A stretch of DNA of 64,000 bases, taken from contig NZ_JANZXB010000001.1 of NCBI RefSeq assembly GCF_025371035.1, forward strand, positions 248,001 through 312,000, read 5' to 3'. Of the stretch, positions 11,686 to 19,776 are shown piece by piece; position 1 is the stretch's first letter; every line of letters starts with the position of its first letter. The notes below the pieces were generated by a model that worked only from the letters and a program-made list of their open reading frames with translations, ran no database searches and was not told the DNA's origin. The position numbers were made by a program, and so were the translations under genes. Source of the DNA: Sphingomonas sp. LC-1. Lineage in GTDB: Bacteria; Pseudomonadota; Alphaproteobacteria; Sphingomonadales; Sphingomonadaceae.

Positions 11686-11714
11686 AGGATGGTGCGCTAA
11701 AGCGTCACCATCCT
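11686..11714. terminator. Intergenic hairpin between convergent symporter and GST genes
   Basis: AGGATGGTG (11686-11694) pairs perfectly with CACCATCCT (11706-11714), extended inward by CGCT/AGCG around an AA loop with one bulged T. It lacks a clear U tract but sits between two convergent genes, where it could stop transcription from both sides. Confidence 0.5.
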
Positions 11715-11780
11715 CTGCGATTCCGCCACGCCGCAGGAGTGACAGCGCGCTAGGCTTGAGGTGAATCTGGGCCTTCGCCT

Positions 11781-12407
11781 TCACGCATAGGCATAGGCCC
11801 CGCCCTTGGCGAGTGCGACCTGATAGGCAGGGCGCGCGTGGATGCGCTCCAGCCATGCGATCGTCGCGGGGCGGCTTTCGTCGAGCCCGGCACGGGCGCG
11901 CGCGGCCTCCAATGGGAAACTCATGATGATGTCGGCAGCGGTCATCTGATCGCCCGCGAACCAAGGCGCGCGTTGCAATTCGCTTTCGATATAGTCGAGA
12001 TGGCGGTCGATCATCGGCTGGAATCGCTTGATCGCAACCTTGCCCATCACCGGTATCCGGCTGAGGACCAGCAGGACGAGCAGCGGCGGCATCAGCGATC
12101 CTTCGGCATAATGGAGCCAGAAGCGCCAGCGTTGCATCGCTTCCCTATGGGCGGGCGGGCCCAGGCGGCCATCGCCCTTGCCGACCAGATACTCGATGAT
12201 CGCGCCCGTTTCGGCGATCACCATGCCGTCATCCTCGATCACGGGTGACTTGCCGAGCGGATGCACGGCACGCAGTTCGCGGGGCGCCAACATCGTCTTG
12301 GGATCACGCTCATAGCGCTTCACATCATAAGGCAGCCCGAGTTCCTCCAACATCCAGAGGATACGCTGCGACCGGCTATTTTCCAGATGATGGACGATGA
12401 TCGTCAT
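11781..12407 (-). CDS. Glutathione S-transferase family protein
   Basis: A 208-residue cytosolic GST with an N-terminal thioredoxin-fold domain (HHLENSRSQRILWMLEELGL, with the catalytic serine expected in the NSRS segment), the cis-proline and glutathione-binding region (PLGKSPVIEDDGMVIAETGA) and an all-helical C-terminal domain ending with MTAADIIMSFPLEAARAR. It should conjugate or reduce substrates using glutathione. It is monocistronic, flanked by the hairpin at 11686-11714 and a 247-base gene-free stretch in which I see nothing specific. Confidence 0.92.
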   Translation of the reverse strand: MTIIVHHLENSRSQRILWMLEELGLPYDVKRYERDPKTMLAPRELRAVHPLGKSPVIEDDGMVIAETGAIIEYLVGKGDGRLGPPAHREAMQRWRFWLHYAEGSLMPPLLVLLVLSRIPVMGKVAIKRFQPMIDRHLDYIESELQRAPWFAGDQMTAADIIMSFPLEAARARAGLDESRPATIAWLERIHARPAYQVALAKGGAYAYA

Positions 12408-12654
12408 GCCTGTTCCCCATGATGCACCGGCGATAACGCATTAATCGTTTCGCGGGCCCAATCCTGGCTCCGCAGAGGTCGGCGCTCGCCGCGGTCGAGA
12501 GGCGCAAGTCATGGGAGCCGCCCTGTATGTCAGCATTGCACCCACTTATGAGATGCTCACGCGAAACCAGCTCCGCATTCTCCGAGCCTCTGCCCGAACT
12601 CCGATTGCGTTTGGCTAGGCGAGATTGACCGTCGATGCACGGCCGCGTCAGCCC

Positions 12655-13512
12655 CTATCCCGCATCACCCCGCGCATGGGCACGCCAGATCCAGGCGGAC
12701 GCGGGCAGAACGACGCGGTCCTCCACCTGATAGTCTGCCAGAGCCCGCCCCAGGGCCTCGACGATCCGACTACGCTCATCGGCAGCGGCCGTGGCGATGG
12801 CCCGAGCAGCAGGCCCGATGCGCGACAGGAAGGCGACCGCGTCGGCAACCGGATCGCCACCCGCTCCGACGACATAATCGAAGGAGATGCGCGCCGCCGC
12901 GCCCGGCGTCCATCCCGCCTGTTCCAGCCAGTCCGCCACCCTATGGCTGTCGGCGAAAGCAAAGGGGCCGGGCTCATATCCGGCGGGCGTGGACGGCGTA
13001 TGTCCGATCACCGCATCAGCGATGGTCGCGAACCCGTTATGCCCGCGCGCATCGAAACAGGAAAAGACGAATGCGGCGTCATCGGTCGCCGCCTGGCGTA
13101 AGCCCCGAAAGGCCGCGACCGGATCAGGGAAGAACATCACGCCGTGACGCGAGACGAAGAGATCGAAAGGCCCCTCGCGCGCCGCCAATTGGATCGCATC
13201 GTCACAGCAAAAACGCAGAGGCGCCTCGTCCGTCCCGCCGCCCTCGTCCGCCGCGCGTTCTTGGGCGACCGCCACCAGCTCCGGCGACAGATCGACCCCC
13301 AACACGCGCAAACCGGGCCGCGCCGCATGCAACGCCAGGCTGGTCGCACCAGCCCCGCTTCCGATATCGAGCGCAAGCCCACGTTGCGGGGCGACCGCGG
13401 CAATCGCCGCGTTCAGGTGGCGCGACAGGTCGGCGAAGCTGCGATCGGTGCGACGCCATTCCGCCGCCCAGACATCCCCGACCTTGCCACTCCAATCCAG
13501 TCCGCTGGTCAT
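12655..13512 (-). CDS. Class I SAM-dependent methyltransferase
   Basis: A 285-residue soluble protein with a Rossmann-type methyltransferase core: motif I LALDIGSGAGATSLAL near residues 45-60, an acidic residue at the end of strand 2 (VLGVDLSPEL), and the motif II-III region DLFVSRHGVMFFPDPVAAF. Such proteins methylate small molecules or lipids; the substrate cannot be told. The start MTSGLDW at 13512 is used; a 28-codon in-frame extension would read through the recA terminator and is rejected. It lies downstream of recA on the same strand but is separated by that terminator. Confidence 0.85.
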   Translation of the reverse strand: MTSGLDWSGKVGDVWAAEWRRTDRSFADLSRHLNAAIAAVAPQRGLALDIGSGAGATSLALHAARPGLRVLGVDLSPELVAVAQERAADEGGGTDEAPLRFCCDDAIQLAAREGPFDLFVSRHGVMFFPDPVAAFRGLRQAATDDAAFVFSCFDARGHNGFATIADAVIGHTPSTPAGYEPGPFAFADSHRVADWLEQAGWTPGAAARISFDYVVGAGGDPVADAVAFLSRIGPAARAIATAAADERSRIVEALGRALADYQVEDRVVLPASAWIWRAHARGDAG

Positions 13513-13535
13513 CGCTCCACCCCGTAAGCGCCCAA

Positions 13536-13569
13536 AGCAAAACGGCCCGCCATCGCTGGCGGGCCGTTT
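13536..13569 (-). terminator. Rho-independent terminator of recA
   Basis: AAACGGCCCGCC (13540-13551) and GGCGGGCCGTTT (13558-13569) form a perfect 12-bp stem with a six-base loop. On the minus strand it is followed by a T-rich stretch (TTTTGCTTT), directly after the recA stop. Confidence 0.85.
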
Positions 13570-13576
13570 CCTCGGT

Positions 13577-14650
13577 TCAGATATCGTCCTCGGCATCCGG
13601 GCCGGTCATCATCTCCTCGGCGACCTTTTCCGTCCGCTGCCGAATCGCGCGCTCCAGACGATCGGCCATGTCGGGGTTGTCGCGCAGATAATTCTTGGCG
13701 TTCTCACGCCCCTGCCCGATCCGCACCGAGTCGTAGGAGAACCAGCTCCCCGACTTCTCGACCAGTCCCGCCTTCACGCCCAGGTCGAGGATCTCGCCAA
13801 TCTTGGAGATACCTTCGCCATACATGATGTCGAATTCGACCTGCTTGAACGGCGGCGCGACCTTGTTCTTCACCACCTTCACGCGGGTCGCGTTTCCGGT
13901 GACTTCCTCGCGATCCTTGATCGCGCCGGTCCGACGGATGTCGAGCCGCACCGAGGCATAGAATTTCAGCGCGTTACCGCCCGTCGTCGTCTCCGGGTTG
14001 CCGTACATCACGCCGATCTTCATGCGCAGCTGGTTGATGAAGATCACCATGCAGCGCGAACGGCTGATCGAACCGGTCAGCTTGCGCAAGCTCTGCGACA
14101 TCAGGCGGGCCTGGAGACCCACATGGCTGTCGCCCATCTCGCCCTCGATCTCGGCACGCGGCACGAGCGCGGCGACCGAGTCGACCACCAGCACGTCGAT
14201 CGCGTTCGAACGGACCAGCGTGTCAGTAATCTCCAGCGCCTGCTCGCCGGTATCCGGCTGCGACACGATCAGTTCGTCGATATTGACGCCCAGCTTCCGG
14301 GCATAGACCGGGTCGAGCGCGTGTTCGGCGTCGACGAAGGCGGCGGTGCCGCCCATCTTCTGCGCCTCGGCGATCACGTGCAGCGCCAGCGTGGTCTTAC
14401 CCGACGATTCGGGGCCATAGACCTCGATCACGCGGCCGCGCGGCAGGCCACCGACGCCCAGCGCAATGTCGAGCCCCAGCGAACCGGTCGAGATCGCCTC
14501 GACCTGCATCGTTTCCTTTTGCCCCAGCTTCATCGCGGAGCCCTTGCCGAATGCCCGGTCGATCTGAGCGAGCGCGGCGTCGAGCGCCTTTTGCCGGTCT
14601 GCGTTTGCGGTTGCCATGCCTGTTTCGATCACTTTCAGATTGGCGGCCAT
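13577..14650 (-). CDS. recA: Recombinase RecA
   Basis: A 357-residue DNA-dependent ATPase that forms nucleoprotein filaments for homologous recombination and triggers LexA autocleavage. The Walker A motif GPESSGKT is at 79-86, the Walker B region reads [20 protein letters not shown], and the DNA-binding loop 2 region [20 protein letters not shown] is intact. The C-terminus is acidic (GPDAEDDI). The start at 14650 has GAGGGAAG just upstream; ATG 14617 is an in-frame alternative. Expression is predicted to be SOS-controlled (see 14701-14738). Confidence 0.99.
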   Translation of the reverse strand: MAANLKVIETGMATANADRQKALDAALAQIDRAFGKGSAMKLGQKETMQVEAISTGSLGLDIALGVGGLPRGRVIEVYGPESSGKTTLALHVIAEAQKMGGTAAFVDAEHALDPVYARKLGVNIDELIVSQPDTGEQALEITDTLVRSNAIDVLVVDSVAALVPRAEIEGEMGDSHVGLQARLMSQSLRKLTGSISRSRCMVIFINQLRMKIGVMYGNPETTTGGNALKFYASVRLDIRRTGAIKDREEVTGNATRVKVVKNKVAPPFKQVEFDIMYGEGISKIGEILDLGVKAGLVEKSGSWFSYDSVRIGQGRENAKNYLRDNPDMADRLERAIRQRTEKVAEEMMTGPDAEDDI

Positions 14651-14700
14651 CAGATGCTTCCCTCGCTAGACCAACCTCGTGGTCCATTCAACGCATCTGC

Positions 14701-14738
14701 TATGTATGCGCTTTGTTCCACGAGAACAAGATGGGAAC
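14701..14738 (-). promoter_or_regulatory. recA promoter with LexA (SOS) box
   Basis: On the minus strand GTTC-N7-GTTC (14738-14724) is the alphaproteobacterial direct-repeat SOS box. Its second half is part of a -35 hexamer TTGTTC (14729-14724), followed after exactly 17 bases by a -10 like TACATA (14706-14701). LexA bound here would block RNA polymerase. The recA start is about 50 bases downstream of the -10. Confidence 0.8.
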
Positions 14739-14743
14739 AAAGA

Positions 14744-15580
14744 TTACCGCAAAAAAGTCGGCAGTTCCCACCAGCCCTGCGTCCGTGCCGCCAAGGCGGC
14801 CGCATCGCGCGCGTGCGTACTGGCAAAGATGGCGAAGCACGTCGCGCCCGATCCCGACATGCGTGCCAGTTCGACTCCGGGCGCCGCTTGTAACAGGGCG
14901 AGCACATCATCGATCTGCCGCGCGAGGGCGCGGGCCGGTGGCTCGAGATCATTGCGCCCGGTCGCCGCCACGTCCATCGCCGCACCTTCGCCGAGCGGGC
15001 CGCGATCGACGCCGTCCCAGCGACCGAACACCGCCGCGGTCGATACAGCCACGCCGGGATTGACCAGCAACACCGGCACTTCGCCGAGCGGAGGCAGCGG
15101 CTGGAGTGCATCCCCCTTTCCCTCGCCGCGTGCCGTTCGCCCCAAGAGGCAGGCGGGGACGTCCGCCCCCAGATCGGCCGCAAGCGAGAACAGATCGGCG
15201 TGATCGAGCGCTACGCCGTGCAACCGCGCCAAGGCCCGCAGGGTCGCCGCCGCATCCGCCGATCCACCACCGATCCCGGATGCCACGGGCAGATGCTTGT
15301 CGAGCGTGATGGCGTGGCCCCCGGCCACCCCGAAACGCTCGCAGAATCGGCGCGCGGCGCGGGTGACGAGATTATCCTCCTGCGCCTCACCCGCCAGCAC
15401 GGCGGCGAAAGGGCCAGTCAGCGTCAGCCGATCCACCTCCGCCAGCGCGACCGTGACCGTGTCACCGTCGCGGCAAAAGGCGAACAACGTCTCCAGCTCA
15501 TGATAGCCATCGGCCCGGCGACGGCGGACATGCAGGGCAAGGTTGATCTTGGCGGGCGCGGTCTCGACGATGGCGGTCAT
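14744..15580 (-). CDS. ispE: 4-diphosphocytidyl-2-C-methyl-D-erythritol kinase
   Basis: A 278-residue GHMP kinase that phosphorylates CDP-methylerythritol in the non-mevalonate isoprenoid pathway. Diagnostic parts are the N-terminal APAKINLALHVRRRRADGYH, the glycine-rich ATP-binding motif PVASGIGGGSADAA, and the C-terminal ARMSGSGATCFAIF. The start at 15580 (MTAIVETAPAKINL) matches family length. It follows the TPR protein gene by about 40 bases on the same strand and ends close to the recA promoter. Confidence 0.96.
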   Translation of the reverse strand: MTAIVETAPAKINLALHVRRRRADGYHELETLFAFCRDGDTVTVALAEVDRLTLTGPFAAVLAGEAQEDNLVTRAARRFCERFGVAGGHAITLDKHLPVASGIGGGSADAAATLRALARLHGVALDHADLFSLAADLGADVPACLLGRTARGEGKGDALQPLPPLGEVPVLLVNPGVAVSTAAVFGRWDGVDRGPLGEGAAMDVAATGRNDLEPPARALARQIDDVLALLQAAPGVELARMSGSGATCFAIFASTHARDAAALAARTQGWWELPTFLR

Positions 15581-15621
15581 GTCTTGCCCATGCTTTGCCC
15601 TGCGCGGCGCGGCAAGAGCGT

Positions 15622-17175
15622 TCAGCGCGCCAGCTTGGCCGCCAGCCCTGCCTGTGCCGCATCGTCGGCGGTCAGCGCCGCCGCCCGCCAGGCGTAGCGC
15701 GCCTCGTAATGCCGCCCCAAGGCCCAATAGATATCGCCCAGATGATCGGCGATCTCGCTGTTGGCGGGCTCGGCCATCGCGGCCTGCTCGACCAGCGGCA
15801 GCGCGCGATTGGTCTGTCCCGCCTTGAAATAGCCCCAACCCAGCGAGTCGGTGACCGAGGCATCGTCGGGCGCCAGCTTGCTCGCGCGTTCGAGCAGCGC
15901 CAGCGAGTCCGACACGTCGCGCCCGCGCTCGATCCGCGCATAGCCCAGATAGTTGAGCGCCAGCGGCTCGTCCGGCCCCAGCGCAACGGCGCGCGCCAAT
16001 GCCGCATCGGCCTCGTCCGCCTGACCCGCCTGGTCCAGGGCACCGCCATATTGCAGCCAGGCCACCCAAGGGAGCGGAGGATCGGCGCGGGTGACACGTT
16101 CATACCAGATGGCGGCATCGGCGGGGCGCTTTGCGGCGATGAGCTGGTCGGCATAGACCTGCCAGTCATCCACTCCCGCCGACGTGCCCATCGCCAGCCC
16201 TCGCGCCAGCAACAGCGCTTCGCCGGGCCGCCCCGCTTCGCCGAGCAGGCCGATCCGGACGACCGCCGCGCGGTGGGCGAAGGCGCGGTCGGGGTCGACT
16301 CCTTCCAGTGCGACGATCGCGGCATCCCATGCCTCGTCCTTCGCCAGCGCCTCCGCCATCAACAGTCGGGCGCGATCATTGCCTGGGTCGGCAATCAATG
16401 CGGTGCGCGCCAGCGCGATCACCAGCGGGCGTGGCCCCTCCCCGACCAGTTCGGCACCCACACGCGCGAGCAGTCGCGACACGCCAAAGCCGAGATCAGC
16501 CTTTCGCCCCAGGGCCTTGCGATCCGAAGCGACCAGAGGATCGGTGAGCAGGCCACGCGCATTGCCCTCGTCGCCCCGCCCCGCCATCAGTTCCGCCGCC
16601 GCGATCCGCGTATCGGCGGGCGCGCGCATCGTCTCCAGCATCAGCCGCGCCGCCGTATCGTCTATCTTGCGGCCGGCCAGCGCCAGCAGGACCCGGTGCT
16701 CCTCGGCCAGACGGCGGGCGACTGGCTCCTTACCCGCGCTGTCGAGCGCCGGTTCGATGGCCTGTCTGCGGTCCCAGCCACCCCATGCCCGCAGCACCGG
16801 CGACAGGATGCGCAGTGCGCCATCATCGATTCGCTTCAAGGCCGAATCATAAGCTGCGCGGTCATGCTTGCGCGCCGCGATGGCGAGGTCGAGCAACGCC
16901 ACGTCGATCGGTGCGACCTTCTCCGCCTCCATGACGCGCGCGGCGCGCAGGGCGAGGGCCTCGTCGCCGCTGATCATCGCTTCCCGATAGGCCCGCACCG
17001 CCACCGCCGGATCGTCGGGCCACTGTGTCAGCACGACCGCGTAATCGCTCGCCGCCGTCGCCGAGCGCCCCTCCGCTGCCGCGACACGGGCGGACAGATA
17101 GGCGGCGAGCGGTTCGGGCCCCGCCTTCACCGCCGCCGCAGCCGGGGCGGCGACCATGGCCGCGATCAGCGCCAA
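15622..17175 (-). CDS. Exported tetratricopeptide-repeat protein
   Basis: A protein of at least 517 residues, mostly helical TPR-like repeats. The clearest repeats are in the C-terminal third (PLALNYLGYARIERGRDVS, DASVTDSLGWGYFKAG, NSEIADHLGDIYWALGRHYE). TPR arrays mediate protein contacts; no enzymatic motif is seen. The first usable codon by standard rules is TTG 17175, but in-frame codons further upstream encode KRSSVVAGPALALIAAMVAA, a convincing signal peptide, with no ATG, GTG or TTG ahead of it. The true start may therefore be a rare ATT or ATC near 17213-17210, next to a GGAGG. The gene lies between ETF-QO and ispE on the same strand. Confidence 0.82.
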   Translation of the reverse strand: MALIAAMVAAPAAAAVKAGPEPLAAYLSARVAAAEGRSATAASDYAVVLTQWPDDPAVAVRAYREAMISGDEALALRAARVMEAEKVAPIDVALLDLAIAARKHDRAAYDSALKRIDDGALRILSPVLRAWGGWDRRQAIEPALDSAGKEPVARRLAEEHRVLLALAGRKIDDTAARLMLETMRAPADTRIAAAELMAGRGDEGNARGLLTDPLVASDRKALGRKADLGFGVSRLLARVGAELVGEGPRPLVIALARTALIADPGNDRARLLMAEALAKDEAWDAAIVALEGVDPDRAFAHRAAVVRIGLLGEAGRPGEALLLARGLAMGTSAGVDDWQVYADQLIAAKRPADAAIWYERVTRADPPLPWVAWLQYGGALDQAGQADEADAALARAVALGPDEPLALNYLGYARIERGRDVSDSLALLERASKLAPDDASVTDSLGWGYFKAGQTNRALPLVEQAAMAEPANSEIADHLGDIYWALGRHYEARYAWRAAALTADDAAQAGLAAKLAR

Positions 17176-17203
17176 GGCCGGGCCCGCGACGACGGACGAA
17201 CGC

Positions 17204-18859
17204 TTACATATTGGGATAATTGGGCCCTCCGCCGCCTTCGGGTACGACCCAATTGATGTTCTGGGTCGGGTCCTTGATGTCGCACGTCTTGCAGTGGATG
17301 CAGTTCTGGGCGTTGATCACGAATTTCGGATCGCCCTCGTCCACATCCACCACCTCATAAACGCCCGCCGGGCAGTAGCGTTGCGCGGGCTCGTCGAACA
17401 ACGGCAGGTTGTGCGCGATCGGCACGCTCGCATCCTTGAGCGTCAGATGGACCGGCTGATCCTCCTCATGGTTGGTGTTCGACAGGAACACCGAGGAGAG
17501 GCGATCGAAGGTCAGTACGCCATCGGGCTTGGGATAGTCGGGCTTCTTCACCTGATCCTTGCGCCACAGCGTCTCGTGATCGGGCTTGTGCTTCATGGTG
17601 AAGGGCATCTTCAGCCCGAAATGCTCGGACCACATGGTGACGTTGGCAAGCCCGCTGCCGACGAAATCGCCATATTTCTTGACCAAAGGCACGACGTTGC
17701 GGACGCCCGCCAGCTCCTTGTAGAGCCAGGAGGCGCGGAACGCCTCGGGATAGTCGGTCAGCTCGTCGCCTTCGCGTCCCGCCTGCACCGCCGCGAACGC
17801 CGCCTCGGCGGCCAGCATCGCCGACTTCATCGCGCCGTGCGTGCCCTTGATCCGCGGCACGTTGAGGAAGCCCGCCGAACAGCCGACCAGCACGCCGCCG
17901 GGGAAGGTCAGCTTGGGGATCGCCTGCAATCCGCCGTCATTGATGGCGCGCGCGCCGTAAGAGACGCGCTTGCCGCCCTTCAGCAGCTCGGCGATGACCG
18001 GATGGGTCTTCCACTTCTGCATCTCCTGGAACGGGGAGATGTACGGGTTGGAATAGTTCAGCCACGTCACGAAGCCGAGCGCGACCTGCCCACCCGCCTG
18101 GTGATAGATGAAGCCGCCGCCATTCGCGTCGTCGCCCAGCGGCCAGCCCTGGGTATGGATCACGCGGCCCGGCACGTGCTTGGCGGGATCGATGTCCCAC
18201 AATTCCTTGATGCCCAGCCCGTAAATTTGCGGATCGCTGTCGCGCGCCAGGTCGAACTGGCGGATGATCTCCTTCGACAGATGCCCGCGCACGCCCTCGG
18301 CGAAGAAGGTGTATTTGGCGTGGAGTTCCAGGCCCGGCTGGTAATCGGGCTTGTGCGTGCCGTCGCGCGCCACGCCCATGTCGCCCGTCGCCACGCCCTT
18401 CACCCGGCCATCCTCGTGGAACAGGATCTCGGCGGCGGCGAAACCGGGGAAGATCTCGACCCCCAGTTCCTCGGCCTTGCCCGCCAGCCAGCGGCACAGA
18501 TTGCCCAGGCTGCCCGTATAGGTGCCCTTATTGTGCATGAAGGGCGGGACCAGCGCGTGCGGCACGCTGCGATGCTTGCCCGCGGTCAGGATCCAGTGAT
18601 GATTCTCCGTCACCGGCACCTCGGCCAGCGGACAGCCATCCTCGCGCCAGTCGGGCAGCAGTTCGTCGAGCGCAATCGGGTCGATCACCGCGCCCGACAG
18701 GATATGTGCACCGACTTCCGATCCCTTTTCCAACACGCAGACCGACAATTCGCCGCCGGTTTCGCCTGCCAATTGCTTCAGGCGGATCGCGGCCGACAGG
18801 CCTGCCGGGCCGGCGCCGACGATCACCACGTCATAGGGCATCGATTCGCGTTCGCTCAT
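17204..18859 (-). CDS. Electron transfer flavoprotein-ubiquinone oxidoreductase
   Basis: A 551-residue membrane-associated flavoprotein that passes electrons from ETF (fatty-acid and amino-acid oxidation) to ubiquinone. The N-terminal FAD-binding motif is VVIVGAGPAGLSAAIRL. A [4Fe-4S] ferredoxin-type region near the C-terminus reads NAQNCIHCKTCDIKDP, with an upstream cysteine in QRYCPAGVYE; these are the expected four ligands. The start MSERESMPYD at 18859 follows a GAGGA ribosome binding site. The upstream region carries the palindrome at 18963-18978. The long open frame extending to 19630 is antisense to the next gene and not real. Confidence 0.97.
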   Translation of the reverse strand: MSERESMPYDVVIVGAGPAGLSAAIRLKQLAGETGGELSVCVLEKGSEVGAHILSGAVIDPIALDELLPDWREDGCPLAEVPVTENHHWILTAGKHRSVPHALVPPFMHNKGTYTGSLGNLCRWLAGKAEELGVEIFPGFAAAEILFHEDGRVKGVATGDMGVARDGTHKPDYQPGLELHAKYTFFAEGVRGHLSKEIIRQFDLARDSDPQIYGLGIKELWDIDPAKHVPGRVIHTQGWPLGDDANGGGFIYHQAGGQVALGFVTWLNYSNPYISPFQEMQKWKTHPVIAELLKGGKRVSYGARAINDGGLQAIPKLTFPGGVLVGCSAGFLNVPRIKGTHGAMKSAMLAAEAAFAAVQAGREGDELTDYPEAFRASWLYKELAGVRNVVPLVKKYGDFVGSGLANVTMWSEHFGLKMPFTMKHKPDHETLWRKDQVKKPDYPKPDGVLTFDRLSSVFLSNTNHEEDQPVHLTLKDASVPIAHNLPLFDEPAQRYCPAGVYEVVDVDEGDPKFVINAQNCIHCKTCDIKDPTQNINWVVPEGGGGPNYPNM

Positions 18860-18962
18860 GGCATCCTCGCATCTGGTCCCTGCCGCTGCCGTAGCGTCCC
18901 GTGGATCGGGCTCGTCCGGGCGCGGACGGGAAACAACTTGTCCTGACTGCCGATCCGACAGA

Positions 18963-18978
18963 TTGACGCGCACGTCAA
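18963..18978. promoter_or_regulatory. TTGACG-N4-CGTCAA palindrome between ETF-QO and the glycosylase-like gene
   Basis: A perfect 6+6 inverted repeat, TTGACGCGCACGTCAA, in the divergent intergenic region, about 100 bases upstream of ETF-QO and 25 bases upstream of the gene at 19003. It resembles operator sequences of fatty-acid/branched-chain amino-acid catabolism regulators such as LiuR, whose regulons often include ETF genes. The link is inferred; no regulator gene is nearby. Confidence 0.45.
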
Positions 18979-19002
18979 CCTTGCAGCATGGGCTAATCCC
19001 AT

Positions 19003-19776
19003 ATGGGGGCCTTTCCGACGTTCGATACCGCACCGATCGATAGTGCATTGGCGGCCAGCATGCTCGACTGGTGGCATGACGCGGGCGTCGACCTGCTGGT
19101 CGAGGATGCGCCCCGCGACTGGATGGCGGCCGAACCGGCGCAGCCGATGGTCTTCGCTCCCGCCGCCCGGCCGAGCGCCAGCGCTTCGGTCGCAGCGCCG
19201 GCGCCGGTTGCCGCCACCGCCTTGCTGCCCGACACGCTGGAGGCGTTCCTCGCCTGGCGCCTGTCCGACGCCGCGCCGGAGACGGCATGGGACGGCGTCT
19301 CGCTGACCGCGACCGGCCCCGCCGATGCCGCGCTGATGGTGCTGGTGGACTGTCCCGACCGCGAGGATGGCGAGGCGGGGCAAATCCTGTCCGGCGCATC
19401 GGGCCGGTTGTTCGACCGTATGCTGGCCGCCATCGGACAGTCTCGCGACACGGTACATCTCGCCTCGGTCTGCGCCCGGCGACCGCTTGCGGGGCGGACG
19501 CCTGCCGGGTTGGAAGCGCGGCTGGCAGAAATCGCGCTGCACCATGTCGGCCTGATCCGGCCGCGCGGCCTGTTGCTGATGGGCAATGCGGCGAGTCGTG
19601 CCGTGCTCGGGACCGAATTGACGAGCGCACGCGGACATTCGCACGATGTTGACCATAAGAACGGCAAGAGTCGGGCCGTCGCCAGCTTCCATCCGCGCTT
19701 CCTGATCGAGAAGCCGATGGCCAAGGCGGAAAGCTGGAAGGACCTGCAGATGCTGATGGGGGATATGCGAGGATGA
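19003..19776 (+). CDS. Uracil-DNA glycosylase superfamily-like protein, atypical active site
   Basis: A 257-residue protein with a 100-residue alanine/proline-rich N-terminal region and a C-terminal domain resembling family 4/5 uracil-DNA glycosylases: LMVLVDCPDREDGEAGQ, GASGRLFDRMLAAIG, ASVCARRPLAGRTP, LLMGNAASRAVLG and ASFHPRFLIEKP (H230, P231). The expected GEAPG motif is replaced by DCPDREDG (116-123), and only two cysteines (117, 157) are present, too few for the [4Fe-4S] cluster of family 4. It may excise damaged bases or have lost activity. The next gene overlaps by ATGA. Confidence 0.7.
   Translation: MGAFPTFDTAPIDSALAASMLDWWHDAGVDLLVEDAPRDWMAAEPAQPMVFAPAARPSASASVAAPAPVAATALLPDTLEAFLAWRLSDAAPETAWDGVSLTATGPADAALMVLVDCPDREDGEAGQILSGASGRLFDRMLAAIGQSRDTVHLASVCARRPLAGRTPAGLEARLAEIALHHVGLIRPRGLLLMGNAASRAVLGTELTSARGHSHDVDHKNGKSRAVASFHPRFLIEKPMAKAESWKDLQMLMGDMRG

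Noticed and set aside
18860-19630. N-terminal extension of ETF-QO to 808 residues
   Set aside because: The extension is antisense to the glycosylase-like gene and arginine-rich; the FAD motif starts right after 18859.
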